From positions 1 through 33,064 of the forward strand of contig DAHUXL010000033.1 in NCBI GenBank assembly GCA_027307195.1: 33,064 bases of DNA, written 5' to 3'. Of this stretch, positions 23,740 to 31,475 are shown piece after piece; within the stretch, counting starts at the first letter, position 1; each line of letters starts with the position of its first letter. Source of the DNA: Rhodanobacter sp. GTDB lineage: Bacteria > Pseudomonadota > Gammaproteobacteria > Xanthomonadales > Rhodanobacteraceae. The notes under the pieces were generated by a model, which worked only from the letters and a program-made list of their open reading frames with translations, did no database searches and was not told the DNA's origin. The translations under genes and the position numbers were made by a program.

Positions 23740-24510
23740 TCAATCGGCGACGTCGTCGACCAGCCGATCGAGTTCCGACTTGAGGATCGCGCCGTGCTGG
23801 CGCAGCCAGTCGCGCTGCTCGCGCCAGTCCGGAAACAGGTTTTCGACCTGCACCCAGAACCGCGGCGAATGGTTGCGTACCTTGAGGTGGCACAGCTCGT
23901 GCACCAGCACGTAGCGCAACGCCGCCGACGGGGCCAGCGCCAGCGCCAGATCGAGGTTGATCCGGTCGCGGGTATCCAGGCTGCCCCACAGACTTTTCAT
24001 CGGACGGATCCGCAGCGACGTGGGCGCCAGCCCGAGCTGCGGCACGTAGCTGGCCAGCCAGCGCGAGACATCGCGGCGGATCAGCGCTTCCAGATGCGAG
24101 GCGAGCAGACCGCGGGCGATCGGCAGCGCGCGGGTATGCGGCCGCGGGATCACCAGGGTCAGCCCGGTCTCGTGCGATTCGATCTTCGGATAGGCGCCTT
24201 CGGCCCAGTCCAGCTCGGCCAGCTCGCCGCGCAACGGGAACGTGCACGGATAGCCCACGCGCAGCGGCGGCAGCGGCTTCACGATCAGGTTCAGCTCGTC
24301 GAGCTTCTGCTCCAGCCAGTCGGCGTGACTGCGCAGGAAAGCATTGACCTGGGCCGGGTGGGTGCCGTTGGGATAGGTCACCCGCGCGCCCTTGGCGGTG
24401 ATGGTGAGGCGCAGCCGGCGCGCGCGCGGATGGGCGGCTTTCAGCACGCGGATGATGCTGCCGCCCACCGTCGCCAATTCCAGCCAGTCGCCTTCCAGAT
24501 GCTGCGCCAT
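23740..24510 (-). CDS. YgjP/M48-type zinc metallopeptidase (DUF45)
   Basis: A 256-aa soluble protein of the YgjP (DUF45, SprT-like) group. The zinc motif is HELCH (His204, Glu205, His208), followed by LKVRNHSPRFW with His214 and the aromatic end of the signature. Upstream are the conserved SLWGSLDTRDRINLDLALAL and, near the N-terminus, RARRLRLTITAKGARVTYP. Length and layout are usual for the family. Members are predicted metal-dependent proteases or hydrolases linked with DNA/nucleotide housekeeping in some genomes; the substrate is unknown. The ATG at 24510 starts the gene. The 114 bases between it and rdgC, on the same strand, may hold its own promoter. Confidence 0.9.
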   Translation of the reverse strand: MAQHLEGDWLELATVGGSIIRVLKAAHPRARRLRLTITAKGARVTYPNGTHPAQVNAFLRSHADWLEQKLDELNLIVKPLPPLRVGYPCTFPLRGELAELDWAEGAYPKIESHETGLTLVIPRPHTRALPIARGLLASHLEALIRRDVSRWLASYVPQLGLAPTSLRIRPMKSLWGSLDTRDRINLDLALALAPSAALRYVLVHELCHLKVRNHSPRFWVQVENLFPDWREQRDWLRQHGAILKSELDRLVDDVAD

Positions 24511-24624
24511 GAGCCTGCCGTCGTACCTCGGCCTAGTGTCTTCTGCAATGGGATCCGCTGCGCCGGGAAGCGGGCGGATGAGCAGTATGCCGTGCCCGGA
24601 TGCCTTGTGGTGTGGATTTTTTGT

Positions 24625-25542
24625 TCAGCTTTCCGCCGGCCGCGGCAGGCCGAACCACTCCTCCAGCTTGCCCAGCAACCGCTCCAGTTCCAGCGTCAGC
24701 AGGGCGAAACTGGCGTCAAGCTCGGCCTGGGCGTCCTGCTGGCTGTCGCCCAGCTCGTCCATCACCACGTCGAGGAACTTCAGCTTGCGGATGATCAGGT
24801 CCTCGCCCAGCACGAAGCTGATCCGGTCGTCGAAGGTCAACCCCAGCAGGAACACCTGCTTGCCGTTGCGCAGGTGCTCCTTGACCTCTTCGGCGTCCAG
24901 ATCCTGCCGGCGGCAACGGGCGATCGCGCCGGTGGCGGTGGCCGGGTCACGCAGTTCGCATTCGTCGCCCAGGGTCAGGCCTGCCGGCAGGTTGCCGTTG
25001 GCCAGCCAGTCGGTCATCAGCACCCGCGGGCCTTCCTCCGGTGCCAGCGGCACCGCCGGAAAGCTGCCCAGTGCCTCGCGGATCTGGGTCAGCGCGTTCT
25101 CGGCCGACTTGCGGCTGGAAGTGTCCAGCACCAGCCAGCCGTTTTTCTTGTCGACATAGGCGGACATCCGCGAGTTGCGCACGAAGGCGCGCGGCAGCAG
25201 CTCGGTCAGCAGATCCTCCTTGATCCGCTTGCGCTCGCGGCCGCCGACCTTGCGGCCTTCTTCCTCGGCGATCTTCTGCACCTTGCGATGCAGCTCGTCG
25301 TTGATCACCGCGGCCGGCAGCAGCTTGTCTTCACCACCGACAGTCATCAGCGTGCACTGCTTCACCGTATGCGTGAGCGGCTCGCCTTCGCCGCGCCCGA
25401 CCGGCGGCACGAAACCCTTGGTGAACATTTCCAGCGGTCCGCACGGGCGCAGCCGATGCTCGGCCAGCACTTCGTCGAGACGGTTCAGATCAGTGGCAAC
25501 GGCGGGGGAAAAACGGAACAGCGTGAGATTGCGAAAAAACAT
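24625..25542 (-). CDS. rdgC: recombination-associated protein RdgC
   Basis: Ring-forming, non-specific DNA-binding protein that limits RecA-driven recombination; nucleoid-associated, cytoplasmic. At 305 aa it is almost the length of the E. coli protein (303). The N-terminus MFFRNLTLFRFSP and the segments GFVPPVGRGEGEPLTHTV, VINDELHRKVQKIAEEEGRK and KLKFLDVVMDELGD are characteristic. GGAT lies 7-10 bases before the ATG. It is followed on the same strand by the YgjP gene and preceded by a palindromic repeat (25589-25663). Assignment is secure by overall likeness. Confidence 0.96.
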   Translation of the reverse strand: MFFRNLTLFRFSPAVATDLNRLDEVLAEHRLRPCGPLEMFTKGFVPPVGRGEGEPLTHTVKQCTLMTVGGEDKLLPAAVINDELHRKVQKIAEEEGRKVGGRERKRIKEDLLTELLPRAFVRNSRMSAYVDKKNGWLVLDTSSRKSAENALTQIREALGSFPAVPLAPEEGPRVLMTDWLANGNLPAGLTLGDECELRDPATATGAIARCRRQDLDAEEVKEHLRNGKQVFLLGLTFDDRISFVLGEDLIIRKLKFLDVVMDELGDSQQDAQAELDASFALLTLELERLLGKLEEWFGLPRPAES

Positions 25543-25588
25543 TCAGGAATCCGGATAAGGGTGCGGCCCGAAGGCAGGTGATTTCGCC

Positions 25589-25663
25589 GTCATTCCGGCG
25601 AAAGCCGGAATCCAGTGCCTTGAGAAACCAAAGACGCTGGATCCCGGCTTTCGCCGGGATGAC
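25589..25663. repeat. paired palindromic repeat (REP/MITE-like)
   Basis: Two 27-base arms (25589-25615 and 25637-25663) are near-perfect inverted copies of each other around a 21-base spacer. Each arm itself folds: TTCCGGCGAAAGCCGGAA at 25593-25610 and TCCCGGCTTTCGCCGGGA at 25642-25659. Together they can form one long cruciform or two small hairpins. Short sequences of this type (GTCATTCC...GGATGAC) are, to my knowledge, widespread dispersed repeats in proteobacteria including xanthomonads. It sits in the 135-base gap between rdgC and the aminotransferase gene, both on the reverse strand. Confidence 0.8.
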
Positions 25664-25677
25664 GGTCATGGAGGGTA

Positions 25678-26880
25678 TCAGCGGCTAACGGCAGCGACTG
25701 CAGCGGCCACCGTATCGAGATTCGCGCGATTCAACGCCGCCACGCAGATGCGGCCGCTGTCGAGCGCGTAGATCGCGTACTCGTCGCGCAGCCGGTGCAC
25801 CTGCGCCTTGCTCAGGCCCGAGTAGGAGAACATGCCGGCCTGCCGGTTGATGAAGCTGAAATCCGGCGCACCGAGCGCGGCCAGCTTGTCGACGAAACCG
25901 GCGCGCATCGCATGGATGCGCGAACGCATCTCGCCCAGCTCCTGCTCCCAGCGCGCGCGCAGCTCGGCACTGCCGAGTACGCCGGCGACCAGGCTGGCGC
26001 CATGCGTGGACGGGCTGGAATAGTTCGCGCGGATGGTCTGCTTGATCTTCGACAGCAGCCGCGCGGCCTCGTCGCGATCGGCGCCGACCATCGACAGTGC
26101 GCCGACCCGTTCGCCGTATAGCGAGAACGACTTGGAGTACGAGTTGGCCACCACGAACGCCTCGATACCCGATGCCTGCAGCAAGCGCACGGCAGTGGCG
26201 TCCTGCTCGATACCTTTGTCAAAGCCCTGGTAGGCCATGTCGATGAACGGCAATAGCCGGCGCTCCCGCAATAGCGCGATCACCTGCTGCCATTGCGCCG
26301 CATCCAGGTCCACGCCGGTCGGGTTGTGGCAGCACGCGTGCAGCAGCACCACCGTGCCCGACTCCAGCTTGCCCAGATCGGCCAGCATGCCGGCGAAATC
26401 CAGGCCGTGGCTGGCCGGGTCGTAATAGCGGTACTCAAGCAGCTCGAAGCCGGCGGTGCGGAACACCACGTGATGATTGCCCCAGCTCGGGTTGCTGATC
26501 GCGATCTTCGGGCCGGCGCCGGCCACTTGCTTCAACAGGTCGGCTGCCACGCGCAACGCCGCGCTGCCGCCGATGGTCTGCGCGGTCGCAACCCGGCCGG
26601 CCGCCAGCAGCGGCGATTCGGCACCAAACAGCAGTTGCTGGGTGAGCCGGTTGTACGCCGGCAAGCCGTCGATCGGCAGGTAGCCACGCGGCTTGCCGGC
26701 CGCGACCAGCGCCTGCTCCACTTCGTGCACCGTCGGCAGCAGCGGGATGCGGCCCTGCTCGTCGATGTAGATGCCCACGCCCAGATTGATCTTGCCCGGA
26801 CGCGGATCGGCCAGATAGGTCTCGGTCAGGCCCAGGATCGGATCGCCCGGGGCCATTTCAACGGAAGCAAAGAAGGACAC
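25678..26880 (-). CDS. tyrB: aromatic amino acid / aspartate aminotransferase (class I)
   Basis: PLP-dependent aminotransferase of fold type I, subgroup of TyrB/AspC, 400 aa. The signature SYSKSFSLYGERVGAL holds the PLP lysine Lys250 and the phosphate-binding Arg258. Substrate- and cofactor-binding segments are INLGVGIYIDEQG, QTIGGSAALRVA, SNPSWGNHHVVF, HACCHNPTGVDL and FIDMAYQGFDKG, all in the usual order. The start codon is GTG (26880), giving MSFFASVEMAPGDPILGL, the normal family N-terminus; the ATG at 26856 would cut into it. It transfers amino groups between aromatic amino acids (or aspartate) and 2-oxoglutarate. TyrB versus AspC cannot be settled from sequence by eye. It is followed by rdgC and preceded by ttcA on the same strand, 43 bases away. 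Confidence 0.92.
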   Translation of the reverse strand: MSFFASVEMAPGDPILGLTETYLADPRPGKINLGVGIYIDEQGRIPLLPTVHEVEQALVAAGKPRGYLPIDGLPAYNRLTQQLLFGAESPLLAAGRVATAQTIGGSAALRVAADLLKQVAGAGPKIAISNPSWGNHHVVFRTAGFELLEYRYYDPASHGLDFAGMLADLGKLESGTVVLLHACCHNPTGVDLDAAQWQQVIALLRERRLLPFIDMAYQGFDKGIEQDATAVRLLQASGIEAFVVANSYSKSFSLYGERVGALSMVGADRDEAARLLSKIKQTIRANYSSPSTHGASLVAGVLGSAELRARWEQELGEMRSRIHAMRAGFVDKLAALGAPDFSFINRQAGMFSYSGLSKAQVHRLRDEYAIYALDSGRICVAALNRANLDTVAAAVAAVSR

Positions 26881-26923
26881 GGTGATTACTCGGCAGGTGG
26901 TGTGGAAAGATCAGGCGGGGTGT

Positions 26924-27811
26924 TCAAGCTTGCGCGGCCACGGTCTCATCCGCTGCGCCGGCCATCCATGCCGATGTTTCGGCCGGCGACGCACCCAGAT
27001 TGAAATCGAACAGGGTGCGATCGGCCAGCTGCGAGGGTGACACATGGGCCAGCGCGCGGAAAATGTTCTCGCTGCGACCGGGCTGCAGCTGCTCCCAATC
27101 GGCCAGCATGCGCTGCACCGCCCTGCGCTGCAGGTTGTCCTGCGAGCCGCACAGGTTGCACGGGATGATCGGGAACTGCTGCTGCGCCGCGTATTCGGCA
27201 ATGTCGCTTTCGCGGCAATACGCCAGTGGCCGGATCACCACATGGCGACCATCATCCGAGCGCAACTTAGGCGGCATCGCCTTCAGTTGCGCCTGATAGA
27301 ACATGTTGAGGAAGAACGTGGCGAGGATATCGTCGCGATGATGGCCAAGCGCGATCTTCGTGATGCCATTCGCTGCCGCCCAGCTGTACAGCGCGCCACG
27401 GCGCAAGCGCGAGCACAGGCTGCACATCGTCTTGCCGGCCGGGATCACCCGTGTCACCGTGCTGTAGGTGTCCTGCTCGACGATGTGGAACGGCACGCCG
27501 CGCGAGGTCAGGTAATCCGGCAGCACGTGTTCGGGGAAGTCCGGCTGCTTCTGGTCCAGGTTCACCGCGATCAGCTCGAAGCGCACCGGCGCCTTCGCCT
27601 GCAGTTGCAGCAGCAGGTCCAGCAAGGTGTAGGAATCCTTGCCGCCGGACAGGCACACCATCACCTTGTCGCCGGCCTCGATCATGCCGAAATCGCCGAT
27701 CGCCTGACCCACCTGGCGACGCAGGCGTCGGGCCAGCTTGTCGGCCTCGCCGGCTGGTGTGCGGGTGAACTCGGGCTGGGCGGACATCGGAACCAAGGCA
27801 AGCGGGCCCAT
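26924..27811 (-). CDS. ttcA: tRNA 2-thiocytidine(32) synthetase TtcA
   Basis: ATP- and Fe-S-dependent enzyme that thiolates cytidine 32 in tRNA, 295 aa from the chosen start. The PP-loop ATP motif SGGKDS spans residues 55-60. Two CxxC pairs, CSLC (Cys130, Cys133) and CNLC (Cys218, Cys221), match the family's iron-sulfur site. [17 protein letters not shown] and [10 protein letters not shown] are also typical. Two starts are possible: the ATG at 27811, and an ATG at 27787 ([11 protein letters not shown]). TACAAT (reverse strand, 27835-27830) could be a -10 box, giving a very short leader for the first start. The 102-base divergent gap to the YdcH-like gene holds both promoters. Confidence 0.95.
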   Translation of the reverse strand: MGPLALVPMSAQPEFTRTPAGEADKLARRLRRQVGQAIGDFGMIEAGDKVMVCLSGGKDSYTLLDLLLQLQAKAPVRFELIAVNLDQKQPDFPEHVLPDYLTSRGVPFHIVEQDTYSTVTRVIPAGKTMCSLCSRLRRGALYSWAAANGITKIALGHHRDDILATFFLNMFYQAQLKAMPPKLRSDDGRHVVIRPLAYCRESDIAEYAAQQQFPIIPCNLCGSQDNLQRRAVQRMLADWEQLQPGRSENIFRALAHVSPSQLADRTLFDFNLGASPAETSAWMAGAADETVAAQA

Positions 27812-27913
27812 CGAACGGAAAGGACCCCCATTGTAGCGGTCTCATCGCCCGGCTTCCGAGCGGGCAAACGGCGTTAAACTAGGAGGACCGCCCCCCAAGC
27901 CACCGCAATTGCC

Positions 27914-28120
27914 ATGCAGGTTCAGGATCACGCTGAAATCGTCCATCTGCTCGCCGAGCTGAAGATGGAGCACCGCGATCTCGATGCCGCGATCGAGCAG
28001 CTGGCCACCGCGATCGGCCGCGACGAATTGCAGCTGACCCGCCTGAAGAAGCGCAAGCTGCTGCTGAAAGACAACATCGCCCGGCTCGAGAGCAAGTTGA
28101 TTCCCGATCTCGACGCCTGA
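27914..28120 (+). CDS. small YdcH-type protein (DUF465)
   Basis: A 68-aa, highly charged coiled-coil protein of the YdcH/DUF465 family; function unknown. The family pattern is clear: ELKMEHRDLDAAIEQL in the first half and TRLKKRKLLLKDNIARLE in the second, ending IPDLDA. No membrane or signal segment is present. The ATG at 27914 is the only in-frame start. An AGGAGG at 27881-27886 is too far upstream (27 bases) to serve as its ribosome site and overlaps a possible -10 (TTAAACT, 27874-27880), so the real ribosome site is weak. It is followed after 18 bases by the GNAT gene and is probably co-transcribed with it. Confidence 0.85.
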   Translation: MQVQDHAEIVHLLAELKMEHRDLDAAIEQLATAIGRDELQLTRLKKRKLLLKDNIARLESKLIPDLDA

Positions 28121-28138
28121 GCCCACTTCGGAACACCC

Positions 28139-28741
28139 ATGCATCCGTTCGCCCCGATCCGCCTGCAGGACGACCATGTCGTGCTCGAACCGCTGTCACC
28201 CGAGCATGCACCCGCGCTGGAAGCTGCCGCTGCCGATGGCAAGTTGTGGAACCTGTTCGTCACCAGCGTGCCACCACCCGGCCAAGCCGCCAGCTATATC
28301 GAGAGGGCGCTGCAGGGTCAGGCCGAGGGCCACATGCTACCGTTCGCGATTCGCGAAAGGCGCAGTGGCGAGATCGTGGGCAGCACGCGCTATTACGAGT
28401 TCGCGCCCGAACTGCCGCGGCTGGCGATCGGCTACACCTGGTACGCGAAGCGCTGGCAGAAAAGCCACCTCAACACCGCCTGCAAGCGCCTGTTGCTGGA
28501 GCATGCGTTCGAGCAGCTCGGCTGCGCCGCAGTGACATTCCACACCGACGAGGAAAACCACGATTCGCAGCGAGCCATCGAACGCCTTGGCGCGCAGCGC
28601 GAAGGCGTACTGCGCGCGCACAAGCGACGCACCGACGGCACGCTGCGCAATACCGTGTGCTTCAGCATCCTCGCCGAAGAGTGGCCAAACGTGAGCAACT
28701 GGCTTGAGATGCGACTCAACCGGCTCGCCGCGAATCCGTAG
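28139..28741 (+). CDS. GNAT family N-acetyltransferase (RimJ-like)
   Basis: A 200-aa acetyl-CoA-dependent acyltransferase of the GNAT fold, resembling the RimJ/RimL-type group that acetylates protein N-termini or small amines. Visible parts are the N-terminal strand IRLQDDHVVLEPLSPEHAPA, the substrate segment FAIRERRSGEIVGSTRYYEF, IGYTWYAKRWQKSHLNTACK (the acetyl-CoA pyrophosphate-loop region) and the C-terminal FHTDEENHDSQRAIERLGAQ with REGVLRAHKRR. The target is unknown. It follows the YdcH-like gene by 18 bases. The stop codon TAG (28739-28741) lies inside the palindrome at 28738-28767. Confidence 0.88.
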   Translation: MHPFAPIRLQDDHVVLEPLSPEHAPALEAAAADGKLWNLFVTSVPPPGQAASYIERALQGQAEGHMLPFAIRERRSGEIVGSTRYYEFAPELPRLAIGYTWYAKRWQKSHLNTACKRLLLEHAFEQLGCAAVTFHTDEENHDSQRAIERLGAQREGVLRAHKRRTDGTLRNTVCFSILAEEWPNVSNWLEMRLNRLAANP

Positions 28742-28767
28742 GAGCACAACCCTGTGTGCGCTCCTAC
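28738..28767. repeat. palindromic repeat between convergent genes (REP-like, possible bidirectional terminator)
   Basis: GTAGGAGCACA (28738-28748) and TGTGCGCTCCTAC (28755-28767) form an inverted repeat with GTAGGAGC/GCTCCTAC ends. The ends supply the TAG stop of the GNAT gene on the plus strand (28739-28741) and the TAG stop of the pssA-type gene on the minus strand (28764-28766). The type of repeat (GTAGGAGC...GCTCCTAC) is, to my knowledge, common in pseudomonads and xanthomonads. A transcript terminating role in both directions is inference. Confidence 0.8.
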
Positions 28768-30179
28768 AGCAACCGATTCACCAGACGGTCGAGCCGGGTG
28801 CGGTTGAGCCGCTTCAGCTGCTTGCGCACCTCCGCCGGATAATGCCGCGGGCTTTCCAGTGCGTGGTAATCGGATAGTCGCGTGGCGTGCCGCTTCAAGG
28901 CCGCCCACTCGGCCTGATGTTTCGCATGCAGCAGCCGCGCAGGGTCGCGCAGCACCAGACCGTTCTCCAGATCCAGGGCCCACGCACGCGGATTGAGGTT
29001 GTTGCCGGTCAGCACCGCCACGTCATCGTCGACGAACAGGCCTTTCAGGTGATAGCTGTTGTCGCCGTCGCGCCACAGGTGGATGTTCAGCTGACCGCTC
29101 TCGATCTGCCGGCGATGCGCGCGCGCGAAGCGGCGCAGGTTGTTTTCATACAGATACGGCAGCAAACCGATCGTCTTGAACGGCTGCCCCGGCGGAATGT
29201 AGAAATCATTGGCGGTCTTGTCGCCGACCATGATGTCGATCTCGCAGCCACGGCGCAGCAGCTGGCCAAGCACGACGCGCACCGGCTTGGGCAGGTTGAA
29301 ATACGGCGTCAGCAGGATCACCCGCTCGCGCGTGCCGCGCAGCAACTCCAGCAAGGCGTCGTTGAGCGTGTTGTCGCTGCGACCGAAACCGAGCAGCGGT
29401 GTCACCGCCACGTCGGCCGATCCCAGCGTCTCGCGCGGAACGTCGTAGCCGGCACCCTGCAAGTCCTGGCGGAATTCACGGATCGCGGGCTGCAATGTGC
29501 GCGTGGCCGGCACCTGCGCCACGTTCAACCGGCGCACCGCCTCACTGCCGATGAAATGGCGCTGCACGAACGCAGCCATCGTGTCGGCCAGTCCGCGATG
29601 CCGCAACAGGTGATAGCGATCGAGCCGGTAACGCCCGTGCCGCACCATATAGACGTCGTTGAGGCTGGCACCGCTGTACAGCACCGCGTCGTCGATCACG
29701 AAACCCTTCAGGTGCAGCACGCCGAACAGCTCGCGGTTCTGCACCGGCACACCATAGAGGTCGACGCCCGGGCCGAGCCGCGCCGCGTACTCGCGGTACA
29801 TGCCGGCATTGCCTTCACTCTTCTGCTTGCCGATCAGGCCGCGTTGCGCGCGATGCCAGTCGACGAAGACCGCGATCTGCAGCGCCGGATGCCGCGCCTT
29901 CGCCGCGTACAGCGCATCGAGTACCTCGCGGCCGCCGTCGTCGTCCTGCAGGTACAGCGTCACGATCACGATGCGCCGGGTGGCCTGCGCGATGAGCTGC
30001 AGCAGCTCATGCCGGAATGCCGTGGGATCGGGCAGCACCTCGATGGCGCTTGCCGGCACCGCCAGGAACGGCAGCATATCCAGCGGGGATGCCTTCGGCG
30101 GGCGCCGGAACGGCAGCATGCGTCGTGCAAGGCGGGCGGGTGCGGAGATCAGGCTGTTCATGGCGACATCGGTATGCAA
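28764..30179 (-). CDS. pssA: CDP-diacylglycerol-serine O-phosphatidyltransferase, PLD type (PssA)
   Basis: Phosphatidylserine synthase of the phospholipase D superfamily, 471 aa; E. coli PssA is about 451. It makes phosphatidylserine, the precursor of phosphatidylethanolamine, at the membrane surface. Two HKD motifs are present: HLKGFVIDD (His156, Lys158, Asp163) and HLKGLFVDDD (His377, Lys379, Asp384). Other typical segments are IVIVTLYLQDDDGGREVLD, FVDWHRAQRG, ILLTPYFNLPKPVR and LTGNNLNPRAWALDLENGL. No transmembrane helix is seen, as in E. coli. The ATG at 30179 or that at 30161 could be the start. It is convergent with the GNAT gene across the palindrome at 28738-28767. Confidence 0.93.
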   Translation of the reverse strand: MHTDVAMNSLISAPARLARRMLPFRRPPKASPLDMLPFLAVPASAIEVLPDPTAFRHELLQLIAQATRRIVIVTLYLQDDDGGREVLDALYAAKARHPALQIAVFVDWHRAQRGLIGKQKSEGNAGMYREYAARLGPGVDLYGVPVQNRELFGVLHLKGFVIDDAVLYSGASLNDVYMVRHGRYRLDRYHLLRHRGLADTMAAFVQRHFIGSEAVRRLNVAQVPATRTLQPAIREFRQDLQGAGYDVPRETLGSADVAVTPLLGFGRSDNTLNDALLELLRGTRERVILLTPYFNLPKPVRVVLGQLLRRGCEIDIMVGDKTANDFYIPPGQPFKTIGLLPYLYENNLRRFARAHRRQIESGQLNIHLWRDGDNSYHLKGLFVDDDVAVLTGNNLNPRAWALDLENGLVLRDPARLLHAKHQAEWAALKRHATRLSDYHALESPRHYPAEVRKQLKRLNRTRLDRLVNRLL

Positions 30180-30224
30180 CAGCGCCCATCATCGCAAACC
30201 CGCGCGGATGCGCCTACCGCCCGC

Positions 30225-31265
30225 TCACCGGTCCGCGGCGGAGGCCTGTTTGTCGGCATCAGTCTGGCTCGACGTGTGCGGCCGCACCTCGATCGTCGCC
30301 GTCATGCCGGCAGCGATCAGCGTATCGGCCGGCAGCTGGCTGGTGTCGATCGCGATGCGCACCGGCACACGCTGGGCCAGCCGCACCCAGTTGAAGGTCG
30401 GGTTGACGTCAGCCAGCAGGTCGCTGCCGGTCGGGTTGTCGCTGTCGGTGATGCCGCGGGCGATGCCGGTGATGCTGCCCTTCAGATGCACGCCACCGGC
30501 CATCAGGCGGATGTCGACCGGATCGCCCACGCGCAACTGCGGCAGCTTGGTTTCCTCGAAGTAGCCGTAGATGTAGTAGCTGTGGCTGTCGATCAGGGCC
30601 AGGCGCGGACTGCCGGTGGCGGCATAGTCGCCCACGCGGATGTCGAGATTGGTGACATAACCGTCCACCGGTGCGCGCACGTCGGTACGTTCCAGATTGA
30701 GCCGCGCCTGATCCAGCGCGACCTGCGCCTGCTCGACCGCCGCCTGCGCCTGCTCGCGCGCGGCCGAGGCCTGATGGCCGCCGGCCTGCGCCTGCTGCCA
30801 GGTGGCCTGGGCGGAATTGGCGGCGGACTGCGCGTCGCTGCGCACCTCCTCCGCGATCACGTCACCGAGGCGCTCGCGTCGCGAAGCCTCCTTCGCGCGC
30901 ATGTCGTAATCGGCCTTGCGCGCCGCCGCCGTCGCCAGCGCGGCGTTGATGTTGGCACCGGCCGCGCGGGCGCTGGCTTCGGCGGCATCCAGGTTGGCCT
31001 GCGCCTGATCCACCGCGTAGCGGAAGCGCGCCGGATCGACGCCGAACAGCACGTCGCCCTTGTGCACGAACTGGTTGTCGAGCACGGCGACGCGGGTGAC
31101 CAGACCGGACACGTCCGACGCCACCCGTACCACCTCCGCACGCACGCGGCCGTCGCGCGTCCACGGCGAATGCAGGTAGTGCTTCCACAACGCATGGCCA
31201 AGCAGCACGGCAATGACGACAACCGCGGCGGTGATCAGGAAGCGCAACAGTGACTGGATTTTCAT
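30225..31265 (-). CDS. HlyD-family membrane fusion protein (AaeA/EmrA-like)
   Basis: Periplasmic adaptor of a tripartite or two-component efflux pump, 346 aa. The N-terminus has a signal anchor (FLITAAVVVIAVLLGHALW, about residues 9-27). A biotinyl-lipoyl-like half-domain (VRVASDVSGLVTRVAVLDN, QFVHKGDVLFGVDP) precedes a long coiled-coil hairpin (about 85-200) rich in Ala, Gln and Arg. The second half-domain is DVRAPVDGYVTNLDIRVGDY, and a beta-barrel (YIYGYFEETKLPQLRVGDPV) follows. The C-terminal tail is short. It lies 9 bases after the small DUF1656 gene in the same operon as the FUSC gene. The substrate is unknown; aromatic carboxylic acids are the model substrate of the AaeAB pump. Confidence 0.9.
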   Translation of the reverse strand: MKIQSLLRFLITAAVVVIAVLLGHALWKHYLHSPWTRDGRVRAEVVRVASDVSGLVTRVAVLDNQFVHKGDVLFGVDPARFRYAVDQAQANLDAAEASARAAGANINAALATAAARKADYDMRAKEASRRERLGDVIAEEVRSDAQSAANSAQATWQQAQAGGHQASAAREQAQAAVEQAQVALDQARLNLERTDVRAPVDGYVTNLDIRVGDYAATGSPRLALIDSHSYYIYGYFEETKLPQLRVGDPVDIRLMAGGVHLKGSITGIARGITDSDNPTGSDLLADVNPTFNWVRLAQRVPVRIAIDTSQLPADTLIAAGMTATIEVRPHTSSQTDADKQASAADR

Positions 31266-31274
31266 GGGATGACT

Positions 31275-31475
31275 TCAGCGAAGCAGCAGGAGTCCGGCGG
31301 CGCCGAACAGACAGACGAACAAGGCAAACCGGAACAGCGAGGGATGCCAGACATGCCGATACAGGCCGAAGCGGCCGACCACCATGTCGATCAGCACCAT
31401 CAGCAACAGGCAGCCGAGGAACACCGGCAACAGCCCGGGCAGCAGCACGCCACGGAAAGCGACTTCATGCGGCAT
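31275..31475 (-). CDS. small DUF1656 membrane protein (AaeX-like)
   Basis: A 66-aa membrane protein beginning MPHEVAFRGVLLPGLL, with two hydrophobic segments (LPGLLPVFLGCLLLMVLIDM, about 12-31, and FRFALFVCLFGAAGLLLL, about 48-65) joined by GRFGLYRHVWHP. Size and pattern fit DUF1656, the family of AaeX. The same frame runs upstream within the FUSC gene, so the start at 31475 is chosen on family grounds. It overlaps the end of the FUSC gene by 11 bases, and the adaptor starts 9 bases after its stop, which suggests translational coupling. Its role in the pump is not established. Confidence 0.85.
   Translation of the reverse strand: MPHEVAFRGVLLPGLLPVFLGCLLLMVLIDMVVGRFGLYRHVWHPSLFRFALFVCLFGAAGLLLLR

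Noticed and set aside
23602-25581. 659-codon plus-strand frame over the YgjP and rdgC genes
   Set aside because: Antisense shadow of two recognisable genes; Gln/Arg/His-rich, no start signal.
27881-27886. AGGAGG as ribosome site of the YdcH-type gene
   Set aside because: It is 27 bases from the only in-frame ATG and abuts a possible -10 box, so it is unlikely to be used by this gene; no start codon lies at a proper distance.
28887-31253. 788-codon open frame on the plus strand across the pssA and HlyD-type genes
   Set aside because: It spans two well-supported reverse-strand genes and the gap between them, with Arg/Gln/His-rich composition and no domain.
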